Assembly: GCA_022360105.1 (NCBI GenBank)
Contig: JAKSDL010000845.1
Span: 1-64,000, forward strand
Length of the DNA stretch: 64,000 nucleotides
Reading direction: 5' to 3'
From: Pseudomonadota bacterium
GTDB taxonomy: Bacteria; SAR324; XYD2-FULL-50-16; JAHJRI01
Shown here piece by piece: positions 46,356 to 55,198 of the stretch. The notes below the pieces were generated by a model. It did not search any database, had not been told where the DNA came from, and worked only from the letters and a program-made list of their open reading frames with translations. The position numbers and the translations under genes are program-made. Positions within the stretch are counted from its first letter, which is position 1; every line of letters begins with the position of its first letter.

Positions 46356-46991
46356 TCAAATTACAGTCTTTTCTTTAAATTCACAAAGTTTATTCAGGCA
46401 ACAATCCTGGCACATCGGTTTTCTGGCTTTGCAAACATGCCTGCCATGCAGGATCAAAAGATGATGTGCTTTGGGTTTCGCCCAATCCGGTACATTTTTA
46501 AGTAGTTGTTTTTCCGTTTCATCAACATTCTTTGCTTTGACCAGTCCCAAGCGATTTGACACCCTGAACACATGGGTATCAACCGGGATTTCAGGTTTTC
46601 CGAAGGCAACATTCAACACCACACCCGCCGTTTTTCGTCCGACTCCTGGTAATCTTTCCAGCTCCTCCCGAGTATCTGGGATCGCAGAATTATGCTCCTC
46701 AACCAGAATTTTGCAGGTTTTAATAATGTTTGCCGATTTGGATTTATATAGTCCAATTCGTTTAATAAAACCAACCAGCTTTTTTTCACCCAAATCCAAC
46801 ATCGCCTTTGGTGTAGGTGCAACCTGAAATAGTGCCGGAGTTGCCTGATTGACAGAGACATCGGTTGCCTGGGCACTCAGAATGACTGCAATGAGCAACT
46901 CAAACTCACTGTTATACTCCAGCGCTGTAATAGGCTCTGTGATGGAATCCGTTAAACGTTTGAATATGTTGTTTATTTTTTTTGGAGTCAT
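46356..46991 (-). CDS. nth: Endonuclease III
   Basis: Base-excision repair DNA glycosylase/AP lyase for oxidised pyrimidines. The helix-hairpin-helix LERLPGVGRKTAGVVLNVAF carries catalytic Lys120, and Asp138 lies in PVDTHVFRVSNRLGL, at the same numbers as in E. coli. The 4Fe-4S cluster ligands are C-x6-C-x2-C-x5-C near the end (CKARKPMCQDCCLNKLC). 211 residues. 32 bp downstream of lysC on the same strand. Confidence 0.97.
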   Translation of the reverse strand: MTPKKINNIFKRLTDSITEPITALEYNSEFELLIAVILSAQATDVSVNQATPALFQVAPTPKAMLDLGEKKLVGFIKRIGLYKSKSANIIKTCKILVEEHNSAIPDTREELERLPGVGRKTAGVVLNVAFGKPEIPVDTHVFRVSNRLGLVKAKNVDETEKQLLKNVPDWAKPKAHHLLILHGRHVCKARKPMCQDCCLNKLCEFKEKTVI

Positions 46992-47023
46992 GTGTATTAA
47001 GCAGAGGAGTTTTTTTGACTAGT

Positions 47024-48400
47024 TTAAACCAGCATTTGATGAACCGCTTTGAGCGCCTTGTCACTGTCTTTATCTTTAATAGCGCAAGAAATGTTTATTT
47101 CGGAAGCTCCCTGGGAAATCACTTCGATATTCACACCTTCTTTGGCTAGTTTGGAAAACATTTCACCCGCAATTCCAAGGGTATGCTGCATGCCTTGCCC
47201 TACTAGGCTTAAAATCGCGAGGTTATTCCTAACAGTAACTTCACCCAGCTGTTTTAGCTCATTGATGACTGGTTTCAGATTTTGATGTTCGGCAATGGTG
47301 AGAGAGACATTGACTTCCGATGTGGAAATCAGATCGATCACAATTTCATGGCGGTTAAAAACATCAAACACCCTGGACATAAAACCATAAGCCATCAGCA
47401 TCCTGTTAGACTGGATATTTATCAGTGTGACATCACGTTTGACGGTTACGGCAGTGGGACCTTTTTGAACCTCTTGCTTACCTTTGCCGGGAACAATCGT
47501 TGTTCCATCCAGGGTGGGATCAAAGGTGTTTTTTATACGAACCGGAATGTCGGCGTTTATTACCTGTTCCATGGTGAATGGATGAATGACTTCCGAGCCG
47601 AAGTAGGTGAGTTCCGAAGCCTCATCCGGAGACACACTTTTTAAAACCCTTGCTGAAGAGACCTTGTTTGGGTCAGCTGTGAAAATGCCGTCTACTTCCT
47701 TCCAAATTTGTAGCTCATTGGCTTTGACTCCTACAGCTATCAACGAAGCTGTAAAGTCTGTATATCCTCGTCCAATACTCTTTAAGATACCGTTTGGTAC
47801 GAAACCGAAAAAACCGGTTACAACCGGAATGCGTGCACCGGATTTTTTAATGAGAGTACCCAATTTCTTTTGCAAATAGCTGCAAAATCGTTTGTCGATC
47901 TCCTTAAAAGGCTTATCAACCAGATTGTCCAGGTTGATAAAGTCGGAATCAATCCCCATACTGTTCAATAAAGCGCTGAAAATTCTGGCTGATAATTTTT
48001 CTCCGCTGCTGATGATCACATCCATGGAACGCTGGGAAATCTCCCCAATTACCTGAATTGCATCTAAAAATGATTTCAGTTTTTGTAATTCCTCCCGAAT
48101 TTCATCTTCAAGCTGAATTCGGATCCTAAGATCGTTAATTATCTTATTAACAACATCCAGGTGATGGATTTCGATTTGATCAATTATTTTATAATAACTT
48201 CCTCCGTTGATCGCTTCACGAGCAGCGTTCATCAATCGACTGGTGGTGCCTTCTTTTTTCCCGCTGTCACTCATTGCAGATAATACGACGACTGGTTGCT
48301 CGCCGGATGCGATAGTAGTTTCAATAATGCTGGCCACATTTTTCATGCGGCTGGCACGACCAATACTGGTGCCACCAAATTTTTGAATGACGAATTCCAT
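47024..48400 (-). CDS. lysC: Aspartate kinase
   Basis: Phosphorylates aspartate, first step to lysine, threonine and methionine. N-terminal kinase domain (VIQKFGGTSIG, VVVLSAMSDSGKKEGTT, RGYTDFTASLIAVGVKANELQIWKEVDGIFTADP), then two ACT domains (VTLINIQSNRML; LAILSLVGQGMQ). 458 residues; the long helical insert near 85-125 resembles the monofunctional E. coli LysC / homoserine-dehydrogenase-linked group more than the Corynebacterium type. Feedback inhibition by amino acids is likely from the ACT pair. No riboswitch fits in the 122 bp upstream. Confidence 0.95.
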   Translation of the reverse strand: MEFVIQKFGGTSIGRASRMKNVASIIETTIASGEQPVVVLSAMSDSGKKEGTTSRLMNAAREAINGGSYYKIIDQIEIHHLDVVNKIINDLRIRIQLEDEIREELQKLKSFLDAIQVIGEISQRSMDVIISSGEKLSARIFSALLNSMGIDSDFINLDNLVDKPFKEIDKRFCSYLQKKLGTLIKKSGARIPVVTGFFGFVPNGILKSIGRGYTDFTASLIAVGVKANELQIWKEVDGIFTADPNKVSSARVLKSVSPDEASELTYFGSEVIHPFTMEQVINADIPVRIKNTFDPTLDGTTIVPGKGKQEVQKGPTAVTVKRDVTLINIQSNRMLMAYGFMSRVFDVFNRHEIVIDLISTSEVNVSLTIAEHQNLKPVINELKQLGEVTVRNNLAILSLVGQGMQHTLGIAGEMFSKLAKEGVNIEVISQGASEINISCAIKDKDSDKALKAVHQMLV

Positions 48401-48522
48401 GGGGTTTGTTTGTGTCGATTGAGTTTGCTAAGTAATCCGAATTTGCCGGAAGCCAATTGCTGACTTATTTAAGATGAATTGGGAAGTGCACTGCTGAAGT
48501 CAAACATTCTCTCATACCTCAC

Positions 48523-49641
48523 TTATAAGTAAAGCATCAAATTAGAAAAGAACGTTATATCAATGTTTTGTGGGCCTTGAGTTTGATTTTCTGTAAATCC
48601 GAATTCAATAGTTGAGTTATCAGTGATATGCCAGCGCAGTCCTGCTGTAACTTCCCGGATATCTTCTGCAATGTTGGATTTATCCTTGGGAAAGGGGCTT
48701 GTGTATTCCAAAAGCTGCAGGGTCACAATCCAATTGTCAGTCAGGAACCAATTGCCTCCTAAAAAGAAATAATAGATGGTTTTAGGTGACTTTCGAAGCA
48801 GTGAATCGTCCACAAAAGACACGGCAAACGCTGCGTGTAACGACGAGCTTTCAAACAGGGAAGAGTAAAACAATGAAAAATTGTAATCATTAAAGTTTTT
48901 AAACTCTTTATCCTCAGCATCAGATGTAGCTTCGTTAAACTCTTGTTCAATGTAATAATCTCCAAAATTAGAAGAGAACGAAAAAGAAATTGCTTCCGAC
49001 GAGGTTTCTTTAACCCTGACTTTGACTCCCAGGGTCATCGATTGTTGCAGAAAGCTGGGAGACTCCTCGGTAACAATAAAGACATTTTCTTTGAGCTCGT
49101 TGTCATAAATATAGATTTCCAGTAAATCCTGGCCTGTTTGATGTCGTTCCTTGTTACTAAAATTGAAGGAGTCGTGAAAGTTTTCGATGGTGTCATCTAT
49201 GGTTCCACCAAAATAACGAAAATCCCTGTAAGTAAACTGAAAATTAAACCAGTCGCTGATTCCGTAATAAGCCTTAAAGTAGCGATAGTCCATTTCACCA
49301 TCAAAATAAACTGAATATCCTTTAGAATCGGTTTCATCAAATTCTGATGCTGAAGCATTTCTATCTTCTGCCTTTTTAGAATTATCGCTGTAAACATAGG
49401 CGTTCAATAAGGTATACGACGTGGAGAAGAAAAATTCTCCTGACTTTAATGAAAATGCTGTGTCCGGTTCAAAGGTGGTGCTGAGAAAAAGCAAAGGGTA
49501 CTGGGGGCCGACTATCATTGGTTTGTCCAGCATCTGTCGGGAATTGGCCATTAAGGGCAGATTCGTAAAAGAAATTATCAATCCCGGGAGCAGAATGGTA
49601 AGTATGTTCCTATTGATTTGGAAGATTTTTCTTAAAAACAT
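48523..49641 (-). CDS. DUF3187-like outer-membrane beta-barrel protein
   Basis: Signal peptide (NILTILLPGLIISFTNLPLMA) then a predicted beta-barrel of about 340 residues ending NLMLYL. The segment YRDFRYFGGTIDDTIENFHDSF and the opening PLLFLSTTFEPDTAFSLKSGEF resemble DUF3187 family proteins, whose function is unknown. Aromatic-rich alternating strands (NFQFTYRDFRYFGG, NFGDYYIEQ) support an outer-membrane location. It lies 122 bp upstream of lysC on the same strand, probably its own unit. Confidence 0.68.
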   Translation of the reverse strand: MFLRKIFQINRNILTILLPGLIISFTNLPLMANSRQMLDKPMIVGPQYPLLFLSTTFEPDTAFSLKSGEFFFSTSYTLLNAYVYSDNSKKAEDRNASASEFDETDSKGYSVYFDGEMDYRYFKAYYGISDWFNFQFTYRDFRYFGGTIDDTIENFHDSFNFSNKERHQTGQDLLEIYIYDNELKENVFIVTEESPSFLQQSMTLGVKVRVKETSSEAISFSFSSNFGDYYIEQEFNEATSDAEDKEFKNFNDYNFSLFYSSLFESSSLHAAFAVSFVDDSLLRKSPKTIYYFFLGGNWFLTDNWIVTLQLLEYTSPFPKDKSNIAEDIREVTAGLRWHITDNSTIEFGFTENQTQGPQNIDITFFSNLMLYL

Positions 49642-49925
49642 ATTTCCAAAAAATGAAATTTATGGCTTCAACTCGGTTATCAAAAGGTTTACGGAGAATA
49701 CCTTAAAAAGTGATGCAATATGTCAACCACTTTTATGGCTACGGCCAGTTATATAGGACGTTAAAAGTGTTTTATCTCAATAAGACAAGCTACGGAACTT
49801 TTGAACAGTCTTAGGTGAAAATTGAGTAATTTATCCTCTGGGGCGAGATATTGGGGATAATGCAAGGCTTTCATGAGAATTGTTGTAGAGAACAAACAGC
49901 GAAGTGCTCAAAGGAAAGTCAACAT

Positions 49926-49947
49926 TCCGATTTTGGGCAAAATCGGA
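49926..49947. repeat. Perfect 9-bp hairpin with GGGC loop
   Basis: Arms TCCGATTTT and AAAATCGGA around GGGC. It is followed after 25 bp by a larger palindrome. It could be the terminator region of the minus-strand small gene at 50092-50334 or part of a small RNA or mobile miniature element. The minus strand shows no T-run after it. Confidence 0.6.
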
Positions 49948-49972
49948 GGACAAATAACAAATGGTTGTTACA

Positions 49973-50033
49973 ATTGCCCGAATGAAACCCTGGGAAATAG
50001 CAGGCTGCTATTCCCAAAAGGGGTTCGGGCAAT
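49973..50033. repeat. 61-bp imperfect palindrome
   Basis: Perfect ten-base outer arms ATTGCCCGAA (49973-49982) and TTCGGGCAAT (50024-50033), with an inner stem GGGAAATAGCAG / TGCTATTCCC (one bulged base) and asymmetric loops. Size and G+C content differ from the surrounding sequence, which suggests a REP- or MITE-like element or a structured RNA. Confidence 0.55.
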
Positions 50034-50091
50034 ATCACTAAGCTCGGGTCAAAGGAAAAGGTAGATCTCGGTTCTGGCTCAGCATGCTCGT

Positions 50092-50334
50092 TTAAGATTG
50101 ATAAACCAAATTGTCTGATTTGTTCCAAGCCATAAAGGCAGGATGCGGCAATACTTGGTTTTTAGGACTTAAATCCAGTTCCTGCAGGCTTTCCCGCATC
50201 GTATTGATCACAACCAATTCTTCCAGATTCTCAGTCGATGCTTCGATCAGGTCAAGTGCTCTTTCCACAGGTATGTTGTACTGTGCTAACCTTTCCAATT
50301 CGTTTGAGATTCCTTTAACTATTTGATGTATCAT
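50092..50334 (-). CDS. Small unknown protein, 80 residues
   Basis: Not recognised. The ATG at 50332-50334 has a strong AAGGAG 6 bp upstream, which argues for a real gene and against the longer frame to 50397. The protein is helical and acidic in its first two thirds (GISNELERLAQYNIPVERAL, ASTENLEELVVINTM), with a short polar tail. No membrane segment or signal peptide. It is downstream of the ThyX-like gene by 116 bp on the same strand; the hairpins at 49926-50033 follow its stop. Confidence 0.65.
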   Translation of the reverse strand: MIHQIVKGISNELERLAQYNIPVERALDLIEASTENLEELVVINTMRESLQELDLSPKNQVLPHPAFMAWNKSDNLVYQS

Positions 50335-50450
50335 GAGAACTCCTTTTTCCAGTTTTATGATTTTTATCAACGATGAAAATAGAAATTCAAATAACATACC
50401 AAGTTATTTAAGGGGCTGTTCTAATTGGGTTTATCTTGTTGTGGGGGAAG

Positions 50451-51245
50451 TTAGTGGTTTGGGCGAATATGAATTGCCTCGTAGTTGTGGCTGGCTTGCA
50501 AAATACTATTTAAACTTGAATTGTGAGGGCGAATTCCTTTTCCAAAGCGGCATTGATTGTAGGCTGAAAGTGATTCGTTACAAACTATTTGTCTGTTTTC
50601 CCAGCATTTAATACCTAATCTTTGAGATAGAATTCGAAATTCAGATTTCATTACCTCATAGAGTTCCCAAGCTAAAGTTTTGATTTCCCAGGTCGATTGC
50701 TCACACATCGCATCATCAAGAAAATGTTGCAACGTTTGAAAATCAAAAGCAAGAAGGTCCTGCGGCAATGAAACCATGGGCAGGGACAAGCCGGATTGGG
50801 CAATGGAAAGGCCCTGGCCGGTACAAAGATGAAAGAATTTGATGATCTCCTTATGCAGATGCTGCCATTTAGTTTTGACTTTATGATTAGACAATACTGC
50901 AGGAGGGACAACAAATCGCAGCCTACCAAGGTCAGCAGCTCTCTCCAGGTAGTCGCTAAGTTCAACAAACTTGCTGTATTCCGTAACCACCTTGTTGTAG
51001 GTGGTAATGCTGATATTTTTGACAAGGAATAAAAACTGGGCTTGGTCCAATTGTTTTGTAGAGGATTTACCGTTAAGTTTCTCTAGCTTGAACTTGGCAA
51101 TGTCACCGTTTTGAATAGATTGCCACAATTGGTGGGGGTTTTCTTCATCATGTCGGATTTTTTGAGCAAGATACACAATTTCATTGGGGATAACGGAACA
51201 TCCAAGAAATGATACTGATAATCGTTCTGACATCAATGAAGACAT
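50451..51245 (-). CDS. Degenerate ThyX-like protein (probable pseudoenzyme)
   Basis: 264 residues that follow the layout of flavin-dependent thymidylate synthase ThyX: FLGCSVIP at the start, QLDQAQFLFLVKNIS (65-79) for the EHAxFTFxIxGxSR segment, then RLRFVVPP (108-115), and FDFQTLQHFLDDAMCEQSTWEIKTLAWELYEVMK (167-200) for the NxRxLxHFLxLRxxxxAQWEIxxxA helix. The hallmark RHRxxSxNExSxRY is not conserved (the aligned stretch reads VTEYSKFVELSDYL), and the second-motif Arg is replaced. So FAD/dUMP chemistry is unlikely. The assignment comes from eye alignment and is not certain. The gene starts 10 bp after the sppA stop. Confidence 0.55.
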   Translation of the reverse strand: MSSLMSERLSVSFLGCSVIPNEIVYLAQKIRHDEENPHQLWQSIQNGDIAKFKLEKLNGKSSTKQLDQAQFLFLVKNISITTYNKVVTEYSKFVELSDYLERAADLGRLRFVVPPAVLSNHKVKTKWQHLHKEIIKFFHLCTGQGLSIAQSGLSLPMVSLPQDLLAFDFQTLQHFLDDAMCEQSTWEIKTLAWELYEVMKSEFRILSQRLGIKCWENRQIVCNESLSAYNQCRFGKGIRPHNSSLNSILQASHNYEAIHIRPNH

Positions 51246-51255
51246 ACTGAAAAGC

Positions 51256-52167
51256 TCAATTTATTCCGTTTTCAAGAAGTGGGGTCGCCAGGTAAAATAG
51301 ACCGTTTTGTTCCACAAATTTGCCGATGTTCAGCAATGATTCCAAGTCGACAAGGGAGTCAAGAATTTCCTCTCTGCTGGTTGGATATACCAGGCTCATT
51401 TGCTCTTGGATATCCAGATCAAGTCTCATATGCTCTGCAGTCTGTCTGAAACTGGCAACTTCGTCGATCAACCCTGTGTCTTTTGCCTGGTTTCCGGTAA
51501 AAACTCTTCCGTCAGCAATTTCTCTTACTTTTTTGATATCGAGAGAGCGACTGTCCGCAACAGCTGTTATAAACTGTTCATGGGTATCTTTGACGACTTT
51601 TTCCAGCAGGATTTTCTCCGAAGGTTTCATTTGTCGAAACGCGGAACCGATGTCTTTGTTTTTTCCTGCTTTTATCACCTCAGATTTTATTCCCAGCTTG
51701 TCCATCAGACCCTCCACATTGAAGGTCTGGATGATGACTCCGATACTTCCGATCATGGAACCGGGATTGGCAAACAGTTTGTCTGCAGCGATAGCAATAT
51801 AGTAGCCTCCCGAAGCTGCTGTTGAAGATATCGATACGTAGACTTTTTTCTTCTTCTTGAGCCTCAGAATTTCCGAATAGATCTCCTGAGATGGAGATAC
51901 AGCCCCGCCGGGACTGTTAATTCGCACAATAATTCCCCGCACTGCCGGATCACTTTCCAGAATTCGAAGTTTTTTCACAATGGGTTCGGATTCCAGAATG
52001 ACTCCGTTGACTTCAACGATTCCAATTCCCGGGGTAACCACTGCTTCTCCGAAAAACTGGTATACAATCAATAAACAGATAAAAACAACAAACGGAAACA
52101 ATACAGGATGTCGTCTTGGTAACGATTTCTTCTTATCCTGTTTGGAAGAGAGCAATGAGAATGACAT
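51256..52167 (-). CDS. sppA: Signal peptide peptidase SppA (short type)
   Basis: Membrane-anchored serine protease that degrades leftover signal peptides. One N-terminal transmembrane helix (VLFPFVVFICLLIVYQFFG), then the S49 fold: NSPGGAVSPSQEIYSEI, catalytic Ser119 in STAASGGYYIAIAADKLFANPGSMIGSIGVI, and Lys171 in KNKDIGSAFR. 303 residues, the half-size form with the Ser-Lys dyad in one domain. It lies 37 bp downstream of the Ca/Na exchanger gene and 10 bp before the ThyX-like gene, in one probable operon. Confidence 0.95.
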   Translation of the reverse strand: MSFSLLSSKQDKKKSLPRRHPVLFPFVVFICLLIVYQFFGEAVVTPGIGIVEVNGVILESEPIVKKLRILESDPAVRGIIVRINSPGGAVSPSQEIYSEILRLKKKKKVYVSISSTAASGGYYIAIAADKLFANPGSMIGSIGVIIQTFNVEGLMDKLGIKSEVIKAGKNKDIGSAFRQMKPSEKILLEKVVKDTHEQFITAVADSRSLDIKKVREIADGRVFTGNQAKDTGLIDEVASFRQTAEHMRLDLDIQEQMSLVYPTSREEILDSLVDLESLLNIGKFVEQNGLFYLATPLLENGIN

Positions 52168-52204
52168 ACGATGCGGAGGTTACGAATATTAAACAATTGC
52201 TGGG

Positions 52205-53185
52205 CTATACTTTTCCCATGAAATCATAAATCCATCTCACAAGGTTGATTATTACCAGCGATAATCCTTGCCAGCGTGCAACCTTCCAATTTGTGCGCAT
52301 GAAAATAACAACCAGTACAACCATTGCCATCAACATATACATGCTGCTTTTTGCCTCCGGAGATACCATCAGGCCTTGTGGATTGATCAAGGCAGCAAGC
52401 CCCAAAACTCCTAAAAGGTTAAACAAATCGCTCCCGATCAAATTTCCGATAGCCATGCTGTGTTTGCCTTTCACCAAAGCCATCAAAGAAGTGGCCACCT
52501 CAGGAGCCGAAGTACCGGCTGCAACGATGGTAACCCCAATCACCCAATCTGAAACTCCAAAAAACCGGGCGATATTTGAGGCTGAATCCACAAGCAAGTG
52601 ACCTCCGTAAACAACACAGGCCAACCCTAAAAGTAGCAGAATGCCGTCTTTCCAGCTCAGATTGCCATGTGCAACCTCTTCACTTCGCTCTTTGTCCTTT
52701 TTAACAAAAAGGACAATCAAATAAACAAAGAACAGAAGCAACAATACACTGCCCTCCATGCGGGTCATCAGACCGGGAGCTGAAACTTTCGGACTAAGAA
52801 TATTGGTTCCGAAGAGAAAAAAACCCAAAAGAACAGTGACAAAAATCAAGAAAAATCCATCCCTGTAAACCACTTTCGGAGTGGTAGCAATTGCGTAAAA
52901 ACAGGCAGTTCCTCCTAATATAAATCCCAGGTTAAAGATATTTGAACCCACAACATTACTAACGGAAATGTCGGCTTTGCCAGCGATAACTGCGCTAATG
53001 GTTACAGCAAACTCCGGTGCAGAGGTTCCAAATGCTACAATGGTCAAGCCGATGACAAGGTCTGAAACTCCCAGGGCATGGGCGATATTTGATGCTGACG
53101 AAACTACCCATTCGGAGCCTTTCCATAGCAGTAAGATGGAGATTAAAACTAAAGGTAGATTAAGCGCTAATACGCTGAAGTCCAT
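52205..53185 (-). CDS. Calcium/sodium antiporter (CaCA family, YrbG-like)
   Basis: Inner-membrane cation exchanger with about ten membrane helices. The two inverted alpha repeats are clear: GLTIVAFGTSAPEFAVTISA with VGSNIFNLGFILG, and GVTIVAAGTSAPEVATSLMA with IGSDLFNLLGVLG. Both carry the ion-binding Glu and Asn/Asp. 326 residues. The ion pair is assigned by family only. First gene of the exchanger-sppA-thyX-like group. Confidence 0.94.
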   Translation of the reverse strand: MDFSVLALNLPLVLISILLLWKGSEWVVSSASNIAHALGVSDLVIGLTIVAFGTSAPEFAVTISAVIAGKADISVSNVVGSNIFNLGFILGGTACFYAIATTPKVVYRDGFFLIFVTVLLGFFLFGTNILSPKVSAPGLMTRMEGSVLLLLFFVYLIVLFVKKDKERSEEVAHGNLSWKDGILLLLGLACVVYGGHLLVDSASNIARFFGVSDWVIGVTIVAAGTSAPEVATSLMALVKGKHSMAIGNLIGSDLFNLLGVLGLAALINPQGLMVSPEAKSSMYMLMAMVVLVVIFMRTNWKVARWQGLSLVIINLVRWIYDFMGKV

Positions 53186-53411
53186 AGTGTTCTGATTGAG
53201 AAGAAACTGTTAGCTTACAAAATATCGTTTTGGAATGATATTGTTTGATGATTGCAGACTCTTTATCTTAACTTTTTGAATCTTCAAACCAGTTGAGTCA
53301 ATTAGAGCGATGCAAAGCAAAAACTTTACCAGCAAAACGGCAGGATTGAATAATTTAAGATTCTTAAAAAGTTTTCTAATTGTGAAACCGAAATTTAAAA
53401 AGGGCAAAGCT

Positions 53412-54191
53412 TTATTTTCTGATGCTGCGAAGAATGGATCCTTTTTTATAAACTCCTTTGAGTACACAATGATTAGGCATAATCCAGCATTTTGGCTCTA
53501 GAAGAACCAGCGGACAAAGCACTGCATTGCAGCCTGTTTCGCAGCCATCACCGATAAGTGCTCCAAACTTTGATATACCGGTGGCTATTCTTTCTCCCTC
53601 AACTTGAAGAAACATTTCAGGAAATTTTTCCTGTTTTTTTGCTTCCAATGACCTGAATTCCAGGTTGGAAATTTTTGTTCCCGCACCTAAATTCACATAC
53701 GACCCGACAATCGTATCACCAATGTAGGCAAAATGCCCAGCTTCAACGTGTTTATTAAAAATACTGTTCTTAATTTCTGTGGTGTGCCCGACAACTGAAT
53801 ACTCACCAATATAGGCAAAGCCTCTCAAATAAGCACCCTGCCGAACTTCACAATTGTTCTCAATATAGGTGTGATTTTTAATGGTTGCTCCTGCCTCTAC
53901 AAGAGTTCCCGCTTTAATGCAGATATTCAGTTCTTTATCAACAAAATCCCTTTGTAAAACCTCTGTCGATGTAATGAAGTAACTTCCTTCCTTGAGCGAG
54001 AAATCGTCGTGATACAACAGTTTTCGGTCAGCAGATAACGATCCCTGGCTTTTAAGTTGGCTGATACTGGTTTCAATTTGATCCTTGAGTTTTGCCAGGG
54101 GCGACCAGGGAAACTGGCTGTCCTTATAAAGTGAATTCAGGAAATCACCAGGCATAGAATCAAAATAATTATCGAGATTCTTCCAGGTCAT
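53412..54191 (-). CDS. Left-handed beta-helix (hexapeptide) acyltransferase-like protein
   Basis: 259 residues with hexapeptide repeats from about 85 to 230 (CIKAGTLVEAGATIKNHTYIENNCEVRQGAYLRGFAYIGEY, KHVEAGHFAYIGDTIVGSYVNLGAGTKISN, IATGISKFGALIGDGCETGCNAVLCP). The pattern resembles the acetyltransferase half of GlmU and related nucleotide-sugar proteins. The N-terminal 80 residues are not a pyrophosphorylase domain. Substrate unknown. It starts 5 bp after the PanE-like stop, so the two may be cotranscribed. Confidence 0.8.
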   Translation of the reverse strand: MTWKNLDNYFDSMPGDFLNSLYKDSQFPWSPLAKLKDQIETSISQLKSQGSLSADRKLLYHDDFSLKEGSYFITSTEVLQRDFVDKELNICIKAGTLVEAGATIKNHTYIENNCEVRQGAYLRGFAYIGEYSVVGHTTEIKNSIFNKHVEAGHFAYIGDTIVGSYVNLGAGTKISNLEFRSLEAKKQEKFPEMFLQVEGERIATGISKFGALIGDGCETGCNAVLCPLVLLEPKCWIMPNHCVLKGVYKKGSILRSIRK

Positions 54192-54196
54192 AATAT

Positions 54197-55132
54197 TTAG
54201 TCTGCTTTGATCGATTGGTTGATTAATGCTAACTGAATCAGGTTATAGATCGTCTGATTGGCAGGCACCGAAATTCCATGCTTGGAAGCCTTATTTAAAA
54301 CGACACCTATCAGTGCCTCTATTTCCGGCATTCTGCCGCTTTCGATATCTTTAAGCATGCTGGGTTTAACATCAGCGAACTCAAGGTTGGCATTGAGCAA
54401 TTCGTCGATGGTGCTATTGGGAATTGGCACTCCTTCTGCCTCTGCAACTTGCTGGACTTCGCTCATCATTTGTCGAATGGTAGGCAAAATTCCTTCAGAC
54501 AGGTGAATTTGCCTCAATGTGGAATTGGTCAAGGCACTAATGGAATTGTAGGCATTGTTCCAGATAAACTTTCTCCACATCTCGTAATTAATTTTTCGAG
54601 AAATCTTATGGTTTATATCTGCGTGAGAAAAAACCTCCGAAAGCCACTCTTCTCGTTCTGAACCCTGGTGATCCAGCTCCCCGAAAATGATTTGACCAGG
54701 TGCCAGTTGAGTGACGGTCGCTTTGTTTTCCACAATGCCATTAAAATAGATTACCGAGCCCATGACCAGGTTCTTGCCGAGCAAATCAGAAAGAATCCTT
54801 TCATTTTCAAGCCCATTTTGCAACGAAAGAATGATGGTGGTTGGTTTTATGACTGGCAGTAAATTTAAAGCAATATCATAGGTTTGGAATGCCTTCACGC
54901 AAACCAGAATGATATCCTGAGCCGGAAGGTCGGAAACATCATCCACTAAGGTAGGGGTGAAATCATAATCCTTGGAAATATTGGAACGAATTGAAAATGT
55001 CGAGTCTTTGAGCTCATCGACCTTGTCTTTTGTATCCACAAACAGCACATTGAATCCGGCTTGAAATAGCTTCCCTCCAAAAAAGATACCGACGGCACCG
55101 GAACCGTAAATTAATACATTGTATTGTTCCAT
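54197..55132 (-). CDS. Ketopantoate reductase family protein (PanE/ApbA-like)
   Basis: NADPH-dependent 2-dehydropantoate 2-reductase family. N-terminal dinucleotide motif GSGAVGIFFGGKL (residues 10-22), VCVKAFQT, LQNGLENE, GSVIYFNGI, and the C-terminal helical domain with the catalytic-lysine region INYEMWRKFIWNNAYNSISALTNS and HLSEG. 311 residues. Pantothenate synthesis is the classical role, but many paralogues act on other substrates and no pan genes are adjacent. 66 bp downstream of rseP. Confidence 0.87.
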   Translation of the reverse strand: MEQYNVLIYGSGAVGIFFGGKLFQAGFNVLFVDTKDKVDELKDSTFSIRSNISKDYDFTPTLVDDVSDLPAQDIILVCVKAFQTYDIALNLLPVIKPTTIILSLQNGLENERILSDLLGKNLVMGSVIYFNGIVENKATVTQLAPGQIIFGELDHQGSEREEWLSEVFSHADINHKISRKINYEMWRKFIWNNAYNSISALTNSTLRQIHLSEGILPTIRQMMSEVQQVAEAEGVPIPNSTIDELLNANLEFADVKPSMLKDIESGRMPEIEALIGVVLNKASKHGISVPANQTIYNLIQLALINQSIKAD

Positions 55133-55198
55133 ATTGATTTTTTATGTCGCATGAAAATAAAAAACAGCCATTTGTTCACTAAAAACGAGTCACCTTGC

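Larger units (their letters stand above)
49642..50091. other. 450-bp non-coding region with two adjacent strong hairpins
   Basis: No gene is seen. Two neighbouring inverted repeats dominate its right half (49926-49947 and 49973-50033, listed separately). The left part up to about 49860 is plain A+T-rich sequence upstream of the DUF3187-like gene and should hold its promoter. Confidence 0.5.

Noticed and set aside
48401..48522. Lysine riboswitch upstream of lysC
   Set aside because: The gap is only 122 bp, with no long multi-helix structure visible.
49973..50033. Integron attC site
   Set aside because: No RYYYAAC/GTTRRRY core pair at the ends and no integrase in the window.
53210..53501. Short frames on both strands after the beta-helix gene
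   Set aside because: They overlap the 3' end of the real gene or each other and show random composition.
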